DNA of 64,000 bases from Zygnema cylindricum (GCA_037447655.1 JBBHKE010003303.1:26716-90715), one strand, 5' to 3'; shown: positions 1 to 10,680, numbered from the stretch's first letter. Numbers and translations: made by a program. The notes: generated by a model from the sequence alone, not told the origin.

Positions 1-394
1 TTTACTAACTTTTAACCTTTTTTTTTTTTCAACACTTTAACATCGATAGCAATCAACTTATCGAATGTTTTTCAAAACAAAATTTGGTAAAACTGAAATG
101 TTATTTTTATCCATTTCTTTTCCCCTTCTTTCACCCTCTTTCTTTCCTCTTTCCTTCAATTTTTTTCTCTACCTTTTCTTTTCCTCTCTCGTTTTTCTCT
201 CCATTTTTTCTTTACCTCTCCCTTTACTTCTCCCTCTCTTTTTTTCTCTCTCCATTTTTTTTCCCTTTTCGTTTCTCTCCTCTTGTCGCCTCTCCCCTTT
301 TTTTCTCTTCCTTTTTGCTTCCTCTCCCTCCTCTCCTCTCTCGTTTTCTCTCTCTCCCTCTTTTTTCTCTCTCCCTCTGTTTTTTTTCTGGCAG
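1..394 (+). other. intron tail, T/C-rich
   Basis: Sequence upstream of the first recognised exon. It is strongly pyrimidine-rich from about 110 to 394 and ends in TTTTTTTTCTGGCAG, a good plant 3' splice site. I read it as the end of an intron of the GPI mannosyltransferase gene whose earlier exons lie outside the window. The long open frames across it are low-complexity Phe/Leu/Ser translations, not protein. Confidence 0.7.
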
Positions 395-1888
395 GGATGT
401 CGGTTTTTTACATTATTTTCAAATAAAACAGATACCCAACTTTTTTCTCGCCTCTCCTATGTTACTTTTATCCTTTTTTTCCATTCTCTCCTTCCTCCTC
501 CACTCTCCCTCTCTCTTCTTCTCTTTGGGGTTTTTGGTTGACCCAAAATATGTGACATCTGTCACACTTTGTTTGTCGGAAAACAGAGAGGGAGGGTCTA
601 ATATGGAAAGTGTAGGAGCGGGAGAGAAGGTAATAGTGGATAAAGAGGGAGAGGAAGTTGTTGGTTCTGCAAGGGAGCTAGTGGAGAGAGAGAGATTTGT
701 GGAGAATGAAAGGGAGGTAGTGGAAGGAGTGGGAGTGGGCGATAGGAGGGGGTTGCTGGAGAGAGAGGAGGTGGAGGATAGTGGGACAGAGGTAGTCGAA
801 CTAGAGAGAGAAAATGTCGACTGTAATAAAGAGAAGGAGAGCAATAGTGATTTTGTAATTGAAGAGAGGAAGGAAGGAGAGGATGAAAATGGAATGAGTG
901 GACTTGGAGAAAGTAGTGTGGATAAAAATGAAAGATTAACTCAAAGGCAAATTTTCTCTCCTTCACGTGAAAAAGAGAGAGAGGAAGAGAGGAGTCTTTA
1001 TGAAGGACTTAGGAAACGGAAGGGGAAAGAAGGAACATTTGATTTTTTTGGGAGACGTGACGAGATCGGTGGAAATAGAGAGAGGAAAAGGGAGAGAGAG
1101 TCTTCTCCGGAAAGTGATACGGGTCACAACATGGAGGAGAGAGAGGAGAGAGGGGAGAGAGGAGGAGAGAAGGAAGAGGGCGGTTTTTACTCTCCTTCGG
1201 TTTTATGTTTTCTCTACCAACTATTAGTTATGGTGTTTGTGGCAACATTTGTTATGCATGTACAGGTGAGATTTAGGCTTCCGTTTCCGTTTCCGTTTCA
1301 GCTCTTTGTTTTCTGTTTTGTTGTTTTCATTTTTTTTTGTGTGTGTTTTCTTCATTTTCCGATTTTCGTTTTCTATTTTCTGTTCTCCGTTTTCCAATTG
1401 CGTTGCATGGCTTTCATTTCGTTTCCATTTTCCGTTCTGCTTTCGATTTCCGTTCACATTTTCAGTTTTCGTTTCCGTTTTCTGTTTCCATTTTCTTTCT
1501 TTTTTGCATTTCTGTTCCGATTTTCTTCGTCTGATTTTCCCTGAGTATCAAAAATGGTCCATTTATCCTCACTCTTTTTTACTTTTTTTTCTCATGTTCC
1601 TCCATTCATTCTTTTATGCGAAAAATGCTTTCTAAAGTGTTTTTTCTTTTCTTTTTTTTCTTTTTTCCCTTTTTTTTTCGTCAGGTTGCGACGAGATTTT
1701 TGTCGTCTAGTCCTCCCATATATTGGTTTGCGGCTCATCTTCTCGAATCCAAATTTCCTCCCAAATTTGTGCAAACAAAAAAAAAATGTGAGAGAATTAG
1801 TGTGGTGGGACGAGTAATTTGGGGAGTTTTTTTGGGTTATCTTGTGGTCGGTACTTTTCTTTTTGTTAATTTTTATCCGTTTACGTGA
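395..1888 (+). CDS. PIGV: GPI mannosyltransferase 2 (PIG-V/Gpi18), 3' exons
   Basis: Last two exons of the ER multi-pass enzyme that adds the second mannose to the GPI-anchor precursor from dolichol-phosphate mannose. Exon 395-1265 reads DVGFLHYFQIKQIPNF, the family block GFL-Y--KQ-PNF, directly after acceptor CTGGCAG; the preceding conserved Trp would be split by the intron. It ends in MHVQ at donor CAG|GTGAGA. Exon 1685-1888 follows acceptor TTTCGTCAG, reads VATRFLSSSPPIYWFAAH, then a hydrophobic segment and NFYPFT before TGA. The join MHVQ|VATRFL reproduces the family's MHVQ-TRF motif, so the splice is well supported. Odd: about 210 Glu/Arg/Gly-rich residues (roughly 550-1185) sit between the PNF block and the MHVQ helix, where the human protein has a short loop. 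The purine-rich stretch lacks a pyrimidine tract at its 3' end, so it does not look like a retained intron. The N-terminal exons are outside the window. Confidence 0.88.
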
Positions 1889-2057
1889 CAGAGATCTTTC
1901 CGTAAAAAAGTAGGTACAAAATTTAGTGCGGCCCATGAGGCTTTTTTTGGCGGTGTGAAATTTAGGGAACGAATGATTGTAATAATTAGTAATAAAAAAT
2001 ATGACATTATCAAATGTATTACCGAAAGGATTTAATAAAATTGGTAACTCATTTAAA

Positions 2058-2358
2058 CACGATAACTTTCTACATTTGAAACTTTGTGTCCGATATGATG
2101 ATTTTGAGGTTAATACGATAACTTTGAGTTTAATATAATCACAATGTATTTAATACGAAAATTTTGGATTTAGTACTTTAACTTCGGGTTTAATGGGATA
2201 ACTTTGTATTTAATACGGCATCTTTTGAGTTTAATACGATAATTTCATATTTAATGCGACAACTCCAAATTTAATACAATATCTTTGATATTAATACAGT
2301 AACTTTGAATTTAATACGATAACTTTGAATTTGGTACTATAACTTTGAATTTAATATG
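2058..2358. repeat. 20-bp minisatellite
   Basis: About fifteen diverged units close to GATAACTTTGAATTTAATAC follow one another just downstream of the PIG-V stop codon. The units vary in sequence and slightly in length (for example GATAACTTTGAGTTTAATAT). No coding potential. Confidence 0.8.
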
Positions 2359-2940
2359 GGAAACGCTATCATTCAATCAGAAAACGAGAAAACGGAACAC
2401 AAAAGTTTGGTAACAACACGCTCGTCATCCAAAATCTGTGATAGCGGGTGTTTCCTTACTATTTTATTCATTGTGCGTATTATAAACATAAAAAAACATT
2501 AGAAATCTTCAATTTTGACATTAATGGTTGTGTTGCCAAGATCTTTTGTGTACCTTTTAAAGACGCAACCAAAAATCAAGTTTTGCTGTATTTTAAGTTA
2601 AGGTGTGTGAAAACAAAAAAATGTACTCGAAATTTCGCTTTTTTTTTCGCAGTTTAACTGTTTGTACGGTATAAACTGTACTCTTTTGTCTTGTCGAGTA
2701 TTCAGTTCCGTATTTTCTAGATTTTTTTAGGGTTTTGTGCACTTTTTATAGCGCCAATGCTTTTTTCTGGTCATAATGATTATATATTTCGATATTCTCG
2801 CCAATTTAAACAAATTTATATTTTATAACTTTCTAATCTGGTCAAATTTGCTTCATTGGTATTGACATAGTTTGGAAATTCGTAACGGTTAAATTCACAT
2901 CTCACATGGACTTAAAAAAATAATGGTTTGCATTATTCGG
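2359..2940. other. AT-rich intergenic DNA
   Basis: No gene, RNA or repeat structure recognised. The short open frame at 2448-2657 has no similarity I know and no coding-like composition. Confidence 0.5.
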
Positions 2941-3004
2941 TATTTAACAGATAAGTATTTAACAGATGAGTACTTAACAGATAAGTACTTAAGAGATGAG
3001 TATT
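2941..3004. repeat. short tandem repeat, about 15 bp, four units
   Basis: Units of the form TATTTAACAGATAAG / TACTTAACAGATGAG are repeated head to tail about four times, with alternating AAG and GAG endings that suggest a 30-bp higher-order unit. Confidence 0.75.
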
Positions 3005-3202
3005 ATTCTCTGGTTGCGATATGAGGAGAGACATATGTCGACATTTGCACCTTCGTTGTCAGAAATATTTCGATCACACATTCAATCAAAAGCGAAGAAA
3101 AAAACAACAAAAAGAAGATTAAGGCAAGAATGAACATTTTTTGACATTCTTATCCGTTATAATAGTCTACTTAACTAAACGTCATAGTCCACTTACCAAC
3201 AG

Positions 3203-3402
3203 TACACCGTCCATCGTTATTAGCGCTGACTATTAGAGTTAATGCGAAATTAGATTTAATAACACTAATTTAGCAGCAAAGGGACGTGGCAGATTTTTGT
3301 CCACTTCCTTCAATAGTGTCGTTAACACTACATTATGATTTTCGGCCAAAAAAAGTCGCGACCGAATTAGTGTTATCAACTCTAATAACAACGGGCGGTG
3401 TA
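3203..3402. mobile_element. TA-target MITE (CACCG family), 200 bp
   Basis: Begins TACACCGTCCATCGTTATTAG and ends with the near complement, ...CTAATAACAACGGGCGGTGTA. TA at both ends is the presumed target duplication, as in Tc1/mariner-type MITEs. The interior contains GACGTGGCAGATTTTTGTCC, shared with the copies at 15610 and 15988. No protein is encoded. Confidence 0.75.
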
Positions 3403-3914
3403 GATGTACGACTCAAATGTCTAATGAATCAATATCTTTTTGTCTCTAATGAATTTGACGTCGTCGGCGTCTTTGCAATGTCGGTTAGTTGTCCATAACA
3501 ACATATAGAGTAGTTTCACATGTGGCTCGCTTAACTCCGTAGGCGGTTTTATAAAAGTAATATGTTAAGCAATGCCGAAGCATACCTGACCGTACACGAA
3601 CGTACACGTACGAACGGTTCAAATTTCAAACCCAAGGGTATACGACAAATGTGCTACATGGCTACAAAGACGAAATTGTACTGTTCGTACACCACGTTTT
3701 AGAATACATTACAAGCACAAGTCAAATAAATACGCACGATAAATTTCAATACATACACAGTTCGATACAAGTACGCAAGCTAGGGTATGATAGATTGATA
3801 GGAATTAGCAAATACCGTACGCACAAAAATATTCGCGAGGTGTGCCGTACGTTACTACAGTACAAAGGTACAGGTCCTGCAGTGTTGAAGAACTACAGCT
3901 GCTATCAAAAGCTG

Positions 3915-4148
3915 CCACGTCCCCTTAAGCAATTTCTTGACGTGGCAAGCCTTTTTTTTAATCCGCCCGCCACGTGTCAGTTAATTTGGCAGCGAACATG
4001 CGCCTGCTTCCTCAGCGGGTATTCTCAGCCTCTCTGTGTTATTGTTCATGCCACGTGGCATTCGCCTCGAAGTCTACCACGTGGCCCCTTGACCCAGGTC
4101 TTCGTCGAGTCAGCAGCTGGAGCTCGCTCTCCTACCTAAGTGACGCGT
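3915..4148. promoter_or_regulatory. cluster of G-box/ABRE-like ACGT motifs
   Basis: Six ACGT-core or related motifs occur in about 235 bp: GCCACGTC (3914-3921), GACGTGGC (3939), CCACGTGTC (CACGTG 3971), CCACGTGGC (CACGTG 4052), CCACGTGGC (CACGTG 4078) and GCGTGGC (4145). CACGTG/CCACGTGGC is the core bound by plant bZIP and bHLH factors (light, ABA). This density is unlikely in AT-rich intergenic DNA, so I read it as a promoter or enhancer. The nearest downstream gene on the + strand is the histone-deacetylase-like fragment at 5057. A 162-codon open frame overlaps the cluster but is not recognisable. Confidence 0.6.
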
Positions 4149-4299
4149 GGCAATCCATCAAATTAGTATCAGTACCTTCCGAAAAAAATATGAAACGAAT
4201 ACCATGGAGGAGATACGCACACACAAGGTACCTTGTGCATCGTTGATGGGCGTCGATGTAAATCTGGATGGAAATTGGAATTTTTACTGACGAAGCTGG

Positions 4300-4680
4300 A
4301 TAGAAGTTGAGAATTGGTTATAGGAAATTGGAAATAGGAAATTAGAAATTGGAATTAGAAACTGGAAACTGAAGTTGCAATGCAGTTGGGAATAGACCAT
4401 GGGAGCTGGTATGCGACATGGGACATTAGAAGCTGGACAATTGTAGTTGGATGTTGAAAATTGGCTATTGGAATTTGGAAATAAGAATTAGAAATTGAAC
4501 ATTGGACATTGAAAACAGGACATTAGACATTAGAAATCGGACATTGGACATTGTAAATTGGAAATTGAAAATTGGACATTGGACATTGGCAACAAGAAAT
4601 TATATATTTTGAAATTGGACATTGGACTTTGGACATTGGACATTGGACATTGGACATTAGACATTGGACATTAGACTTTG
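4300..4680. repeat. 7-bp tandem repeat (GGAMATT)n
   Basis: The region is built of diverged heptamers GGAAATT, GGACATT and AGAAATT; the cleanest run (about 4614-4675) is ATTGGAC repeated. The unit is 7 bp like the plant telomere repeat, but the sequence is not telomeric (no TTTAGGG). Confidence 0.8.
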
Positions 4681-4689
4681 AGTGTTGAG

Positions 4690-5022
4690 GCAACAAAAAT
4701 GGACACTTGTCGACTTGCTATTTTGTAATCCTTAATTGGTATGGAGTTTGTTTAGTGGACGCATTAGTCAGTGGATGTTGGGTTGGAAATGTAACATTAG
4801 ACACTAAAACTAAAATTGAAAGTCAATATTTGCACATAAAATATCGAACAATATATATTCGTAAATAGTCGATGGATGATTACTGAAAATTACAGATCTG
4901 ACACTGAACATCGAACATCTGCCATTTGGCAATATATGTGTTTTTATTCACATCTCAAACCTCACAAAAATCCGAAAACATATTTCCTTTTTTTATGCAT
5001 TTAATGTCCAGAATTATATCAA
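4690..5022. other. unassigned intergenic DNA
   Basis: AT-rich sequence between the heptamer repeat and the deacetylase-like exons. A first exon (start codon, possible targeting peptide) of that gene should lie here or just upstream, but I cannot pick one out. Confidence 0.4.
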
Positions 5023-5056
5023 ATGGGGTGGTTATTTTTGGCGTTTTGTTTGTCCA

Positions 5057-5776
5057 GATCCACCCTAAATACGGTGGGATTGCCCGTCGTCTACCATGAA
5101 TCCTACAGCGCTCCAAATTTTCCAAGTGTACATCAATTTCCGATTAAAATTTTTGAAACCATTTACAAAAAATTATTAAATGATGGAATTGTGAAACCGG
5201 AACAGGTCAGTCGAAAAGGTAACCGAAAAAAAATCAAGAACAAAAAACAGATGAACGAACAAATAAACAAGCAAATAAACCAAAAAAAAAGATAATTTGT
5301 AATATAAAATATGCAGTAAGTCTGAGATGCTTAGGAAATTTGAGGTTCCCACTCTCTTTTCTTTTATTTTATTTTATATTTTTGTCATTATTTCAGATGT
5401 ACCTCTTGAAGTAATAAAAAATAATGCAGGAAAACGATGAAAAAAGTATCGAAGAATATAAAAAGAGGAACTAAAGTCCTGGTTGTTCTTAAAAATGTTC
5501 AATATCCAAAGGATAATTTTAGGTTTTCAATTTTTGGCTTTTTTTCAGATTCACATTCCGACCGAAAGGCCGACTCCGGAACAACTTCGATTGGTGTGTA
5601 TCGATTCCAACTGATACTAATCTCAAAAAAAAAGAAAAAAAAAGAGAGAGAGAAAAAGGGAGACCTCTTTAATCCCTCTTCCACCATCCCTTCCCTCCAC
5701 CGGTAAAAAAAAAAAAAATTAAGTCTTTTTTTGTCAATGTAGGTTCATGACATGTATATTGGGAAGTTTTCGGAAG
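5057..5776 (+). CDS. histone-deacetylase superfamily protein, N-terminal exons (interrupted)
   Basis: Three in-phase exons read like the N-terminus of the bacterial/class-IV-like branch of the arginase-deacetylase fold. Exon A (about 5057-5205; an ATG at 5023 is the alternative start) gives LPVVYHESYSAPNFPSVHQ followed by FPIKIFETIYKKLLNDGIV and ends KPEQ at CAG|GTCAGT. Exon B (5549-5593, acceptor TTTTTTTCAG) gives IHIPTERPTPEQLRL and ends at TTG|GTGTGT. Exon C (from 5743, acceptor AATGTAG) gives VHDMYIGKFSEG, matching the family's LVHD-Y---F--G element. All three junctions are phase 0. The catalytic part (the GGTHH-like and D-x-H motifs) should follow, but only about 60 bp later a copia element begins, and nothing matching the rest is found after it. 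The gene is therefore probably disrupted. The end of exon C is uncertain. Confidence 0.62.
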
Positions 5777-5833
5777 GTTCCTCCTCGCATACCCTGAGTT
5801 CAATTGGGAAAGAACTCTGTGCCTTTCCTCTCT

Positions 5834-6207
5834 AGTAGTCATGGCAGCAGCAAATAGAGGGGAAAAGGACAATTGAAATATAAGTTTTGAATTGATAGTT
5901 ATAAAGAAAACAACAGGCTTTAAATGAAAGCAGAAAGTATCCGAGTGACCTCGAAACTGAAGTGTTTCCAACTCGGCGGGTCACTTATTCGCCAAATCCG
6001 TCAGATTTATAAGAAGGTCTTGACGGATTCTATCGATGGCGCACAGGTAGAGAAAAGACAGACTGCATTGGTGGACAGGACAAACTAGCAGACTAAATAT
6101 CGAAATCCTAGATAATGAAGTACTCTAGAATTCTTGATTTCGATATTCTAAAACAGCTCTAGTTTTCCAAACATAGAATACTTCTATCAGAGCCTGATCT
6201 TCCAACA
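5834..6207 (-). repeat. 3' LTR of the 5.8-11.1 kb copia
   Basis: Homologous to 10701-11122 over its whole length, sharing for example CATGGCAGCAG near the left end, AACAGGCTTTAAAT in the middle, and GCCTGA-CTTCCAACA at the right end. It is shorter than its partner (about 374 against 422 bp), so the two have diverged by indels. The first 25 bp in + orientation read TATCAGAGCC, which resembles the standard tRNA-Met primer site but is on the wrong strand for this element. Confidence 0.88.
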
Positions 6208-6219
6208 CCCCCCCTCTTT
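6208..6219 (-). other. polypurine tract
   Basis: Twelve purines (AAAGAGGGGGGG on the - strand) lie immediately before the TGTTGG start of the 3' LTR and a few bases after the pol stop at 6221. This is the expected plus-strand primer position. Confidence 0.85.
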
Positions 6220-6872
6220 GTTAGAAGGTAAGGCCGGCTGAAGTTATGTGAAGGTCAAACTGTGGTCGATGGAGGCCCTTGGTAAGGAAATCTGCCAATT
6301 GGAGGGAAGTCTGACAGAAATGGAAGGTGAGTGTTCCGGCCGCAATGACCTCTCGGGTAAAATGGTACTGAATGTCAATATGTTTGGTTCTTCGATGATG
6401 TACTGGATTACTCATAAGAGCGAGGGCTCCCTGTCAGTCACAAAAGATTGTAGTCGGAGAAGATGGAGGAAACTGAAGATTTGTAAGAAGGGAACGAAGC
6501 CATATGGCTTCTTTGGCAGCGTGTGTTGCTGCCATATACTCCGCCTCAGTTGAAGATAGAGCACCTGCCGGCTGTTTCTTGGATGCCCAAGAAATTAGAG
6601 CTCCTCTGAGAGCAAAGCAGACGCCAAGCAGACGCCAGAAGTGGAACGTCGAGTGTCAAGATCTCCCCCCCAGTCCGCATCACAATGGCCAACAAGTGTG
6701 GGAGAGGAGCCGCCAGAGAAGGTGAGGCGAAGCGATTTTGTGCCCTTGAGGTAGCGGAGGACACGCTTTGCAGCTAGGAGGTGCTCCGGAGACGGGTTAG
6801 AGACAAACTGACTGAGTTGACCGACGGCAAAAGCAATGTCTGGCCGAGTGCCAGTCATTGCCTACATGAGAC

Positions 6873-7117
6873 TGTTGGAGAACTGTCCATTTTGGACTCC
6901 ACACGTGTGTATCGCGCTGTAAGCTGGTTTGCCAGTGCGCCGCTCATAGCCGTATAAATTCGGTATTAGGCGCTTGCGTACACATCGGCCGGGTAGCTCA
7001 GTTGGTAGAGCTAGTGTACGGTTTGCACAGGTCCCGGGTTCGATCCCCGGCTGGCCATTTTCCAAAGTTAACACTTTGGCGCCCTTGCGATAAGTTGAAT
7101 ATCGCCGATTTCTAACA
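6873..7117. mobile_element. 245-bp LTR-like insertion (solo LTR or TRIM-like) with tRNA-like core
   Basis: This segment interrupts the copia RT/RNase H junction. It is flanked by the 5-bp repeat GAGAC (6868-6872 and 7118-7122) and has the LTR-type ends TGTTGGAGA...TCTAACA. Removing it with one GAGAC brings the flanking copia sequence back into register, apart from a stop at the junction. Inside are a TATA box (TATAAAT at 6952) and, about 35 bp downstream, a tRNA-like sequence (6987-7056). The 5-bp duplication and TG...CA ends point to an LTR rather than a SINE. A 7-bp duplication (GAGACTG) is an alternative reading. Confidence 0.75.
6987..7056 (+). tRNA. tRNA-like sequence / tRNA pseudogene inside LTR-like element
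   Basis: It starts GGCCGGG, followed by a textbook A box and D arm (TAGCTCAGTTGGTAGAGC) and a textbook B box and T arm (CCGGG TTCGATC CCCGG), then CTGGCCA. The T stem is perfect. The acceptor pairs over six positions with one base out of register, and the anticodon arm is one base short with no U33-type loop. I therefore cannot assign an anticodon and doubt it is a functional tRNA. It may still recruit RNA polymerase III. Confidence 0.6.
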
Positions 7118-10100
7118 GAGACTGCCGACCATAGACCCATATAAATCATGGATCTCTCCGTGGACAGGCCCACCAGAGTTGCTAATAAGTTTAGTGTTGG
7201 CATCTAGAGGGGTGGCAACAGTGGTGCAGCTAGACATAGAAAATCTATCCAAAATTTCTGAGATGTATTTTTCTTGAGACAGAAAAAGGGTTTTTGCTGG
7301 CCTATCACGGCTGACAAGGATTCCAAGGCAATATTCTAATTCTCCTAAATCTGTCATAGAAAAGTGAGAATGAAGCATATGCTTGACTAAGAGAATTTGA
7401 GTGAGGGAAGGGCTGGAAAGGAGAAGGTCATCTACATAGATGATGATGATGATGATGAGGGTTTCGTTTTTACCGTTGATGAAGATGCTGAAATCATCGG
7501 CCAATTTAAGGAATCCTTCGCGGAGGAGGACTGCCTCAAGGTGCTGGCTCCAGGCACGAGGGGCCTGCTTGAGACCATATAAGGATTTTAAGAGGCGGCA
7601 GACGAGGTGTTCATTTCCGGGAGAAATGTAGCCCTCAGGCTGACGAACGAAAATTCTTCTTTGAGGGCGCCATAGAGAAAGGCTGTTTGCACATCCATTT
7701 GATGGACGTGCCAGTCTTGGGAGGCGGCAATGGAGAGAAGGATGCGTATGGAGGCAAACTTGGCGACGGGGGCATATGTCTCAGTGAAGTCCAGACCCTC
7801 TTTTTGGAGAAATCCTTTCGCCACAAAGCGAGCCTTAAACCGATCAAGGGAGCCGTCCGCCTTGGTTTTAATTCGAAATACCCATTTGGATCCAATTACT
7901 TTGCGGCCTGGAGGGAGAGGAGTGAGTGTCCAGGTGCCATTTTGTTGGAGGGAGGCGAATTCTGCATCCGTAGCTGCTTTCCAGGCTGCGGCATTGGGAC
8001 CAGCCATGGCGGCGGAGAAGGAGAGTGGAGCATCGGAGGTGGCAATGTGGGCGACCCCATGAGAAATGGGAGCTGCCCGTGCTTCAATGCAAGCACTTCG
8101 CCGTAAGGCAGGTGGCTGGACTGAGGAAGGGATAGATGTAATGACATAGGGAGGAGCTGATGGGGAGATGGGAGAGAGGGAGTACGGGTCAGAAGTTGTT
8201 CTGCCAAGAGGAAGTGGACCAGAGAAGGGGGAAGGTGCAGAGGTAGTGCGGTAGAGCAAGGGAAGAGAAGTAAGTGCGGGCAGAGAGGGTAAAGGAGGAG
8301 ATTGAGGGGGAAGGAGAGGTGAAAGGAGGGAGGAGGTTGAGTTTGGAGAAATGGAGATGGGAAGAGGAGACGAAGGAGGAGGAGGAGGGTTAGAGGAGAT
8401 TAGTTTGAGGACAAGGGGTTTTTCATCAAACGTGACGTCACGACTCAAAATGACGCGCCGTTCAGTGTGGAGCCAAATTCGGTAAGCTTTGGATTCGGTT
8501 GCATAACCGACCAAATATCCGGATTTGGCACGACTGCTCCACTTGTGCGGAGGAGTAAGGTCTTTCGCCCAAGCTATGCTGCCGAATATTCGTAGATGTG
8601 AAACGTCCGGTTTTTGACCTGTCCAAGCCTCGTGGGGAGTGAGGTTTGGAAGAGCTTGGATGGGACATAGATTTCGGAGGTAGTTCGCTGTTGACACTGC
8701 TTCTCCCCAAAACATAGGAAAAAAAAGTGCAAAATGTAGCATGGACCGTCCCATGCTAACTACAGTTTGGTTATAGCGTTCGGAGACACCGTTCTGTTGA
8801 GGAGTATATGCTGTCGTAGTTTGATGGATTATGCCGTGGAGCGAGAAACGAATTCTGTGGAGGTGAATTCCCCTCCATTGTCAGTTCGGAGGATTTTGAT
8901 GCGACAGTTGAGTTGATTCTCCACCTTAGATTTGAACTGTTGGAATATGGCAAAAGTGTCTGATTTACGACGTATAAGGTACAGGTGACTGTAACGAGTA
9001 GCGTCGTCGATAAAGGTGACAAAATACAACGCTCTGTTATGACTTGGGTTGGACATCGGTCCACATAAGTCAGAATGGATTAAGGAAAGTGGACCGTTAG
9101 AATGAGTGATGCTTGAAAGAAAAGACGGATGTGAAAATTTTCCTTCGATGCATTCGGCGCAAAAAGGAATTTTGCAGTTCATGAGGGAGTCCAAACCCGT
9201 AACAAGGCATTTGAATAACTGATGAAGACTAGGACCCGAGAGATGACCGTACCGAAGGTGCCATTTGGAGGGGTAATATGCGGGGAAGAGATTGCAACGT
9301 TGGCAAATCCAACGGGAGAAAAAGAGGATAGAATGTAGATGTCTCCAAGTTTAGGTCCTAACCCAACGTTGATTTTGGTTTGATTTAGAAAGGAGACGTG
9401 GTCAGAGGAGAATTCAGCCGTGGTCCCTTGTTGTAAGGCTGCTCCGACCGAAAAAAGATTCTTCCGTAAGGCAGGTTCAAAAAGAACGTTGGAGAGTAAA
9501 ATGCTGCTTGGATTTAGAGATTTGCCAGGAGTGTTTGTTTGGCCGATGTGAGTGGCCATAAAGGCGGCATTATTTCCAAGAAGAATTGGCATCGGAGGAT
9601 TTAGTGGGGCGATGGAGACAAACCAATCAAAGCGCGAAGATAAATGGTGCGAAGCATTGGAACCAACAATCCAGGTGTCGTCAGGTACGGTTGGGGATGG
9701 AACTGACGTGATAGATGTGGAAACTGACGCCAACGCAAATCCAAAGTCAGATTGCGTCAGTGGAGTCGAAGGGTTGACATCAACCGGTGGAGGTGATTGG
9801 ATGTATCGGGGATGATTAAGGGTGGAGTGATCTAGTGGAGGAGGATTGGCGTAATAGTACGGCTGGACGAAAGAATTGGTTGGAGGATATTGAATCACCT
9901 GAACAGTGGCCTCAGCGGAGGAGGCTTGACCTTGATATGTTCCCCGACCTCCAGCATAACCTCGCCCACCCGTACGGCTTGGTCCTCCTTAACGCTCATT
10001 CTTTCTTTTGAGGACCGGACAGAAGTCAATAACGTGATCTATCTCTCGACAATAGCGACATGTGGTGGAAGTGGACTTCAGTGGCCTGGGATTGGTGGAA

Positions 10101-10680
10101 ATTGCTGCCAAAGCAACGACAGGTGCGTTTTGAAATGATTGTTTCATTTCCTCATGGACCAAGCGTGCCGTTAAAGTAGGAATGGTTAAAGCAGTTGGAG
10201 AATTGTCAAGAGAGGAAATAAGTGATGAATAAGAGTCCGGCAGACCGCCAAGGATTGCCGAGATAAGATCATCGTCGGATTCGCATTAATGCTCTTGAGC
10301 TGTCCTGCCAGGGATTTCAGATGCTGAACATAGAATCTGAATAGAATCGGTAGGCAGCTTTCGGTAGGAGTTGAGCTGCCGCTTGAGGAATAACTTATTA
10401 GACCAGGACTTAAGTAGAGGTCAAAAGTGACCATGCTTCGTGAGAAGAAGAGGCGTCACGGATGATGTTAATTTGTGATGACTCAAGCGCGAGAACAAGC
10501 CGAGAATGGCCTTCCTCGTTGCGAGCGAGCCATTTGGTTTTTTCGGCAGCATCTGCAGGTTCGATCTCGCTGCCACAGGTGATTGACCAGAGTTTTTCGC
10601 GGCGCAAAAGGTGCTCTATCTGATATTTCCATCCGTAAAAGTCTGAGCCATTAAATATTGCAACGGTATTCGTGTTGCTA

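Noticed and set aside
84-394. Long open frame rich in Phe/Leu/Ser before the PIG-V exon
   Set aside because: It is translated pyrimidine tract of an intron ending in a good splice acceptor; family similarity starts only at 395.
3651-4139. 162-codon open frame overlapping the G-box cluster
   Set aside because: No recognisable domain, and the DNA is better explained as promoter; a chance frame cannot be excluded but there is no support for a gene.
6181-6207. TATCAGAGCC in the LTR as a standard tRNA-Met 3'-end primer site
   Set aside because: It is present in both LTRs and on the strand opposite to gag-pol; the real primer site must lie just inside the 5' LTR, where the anticodon-type site is found.
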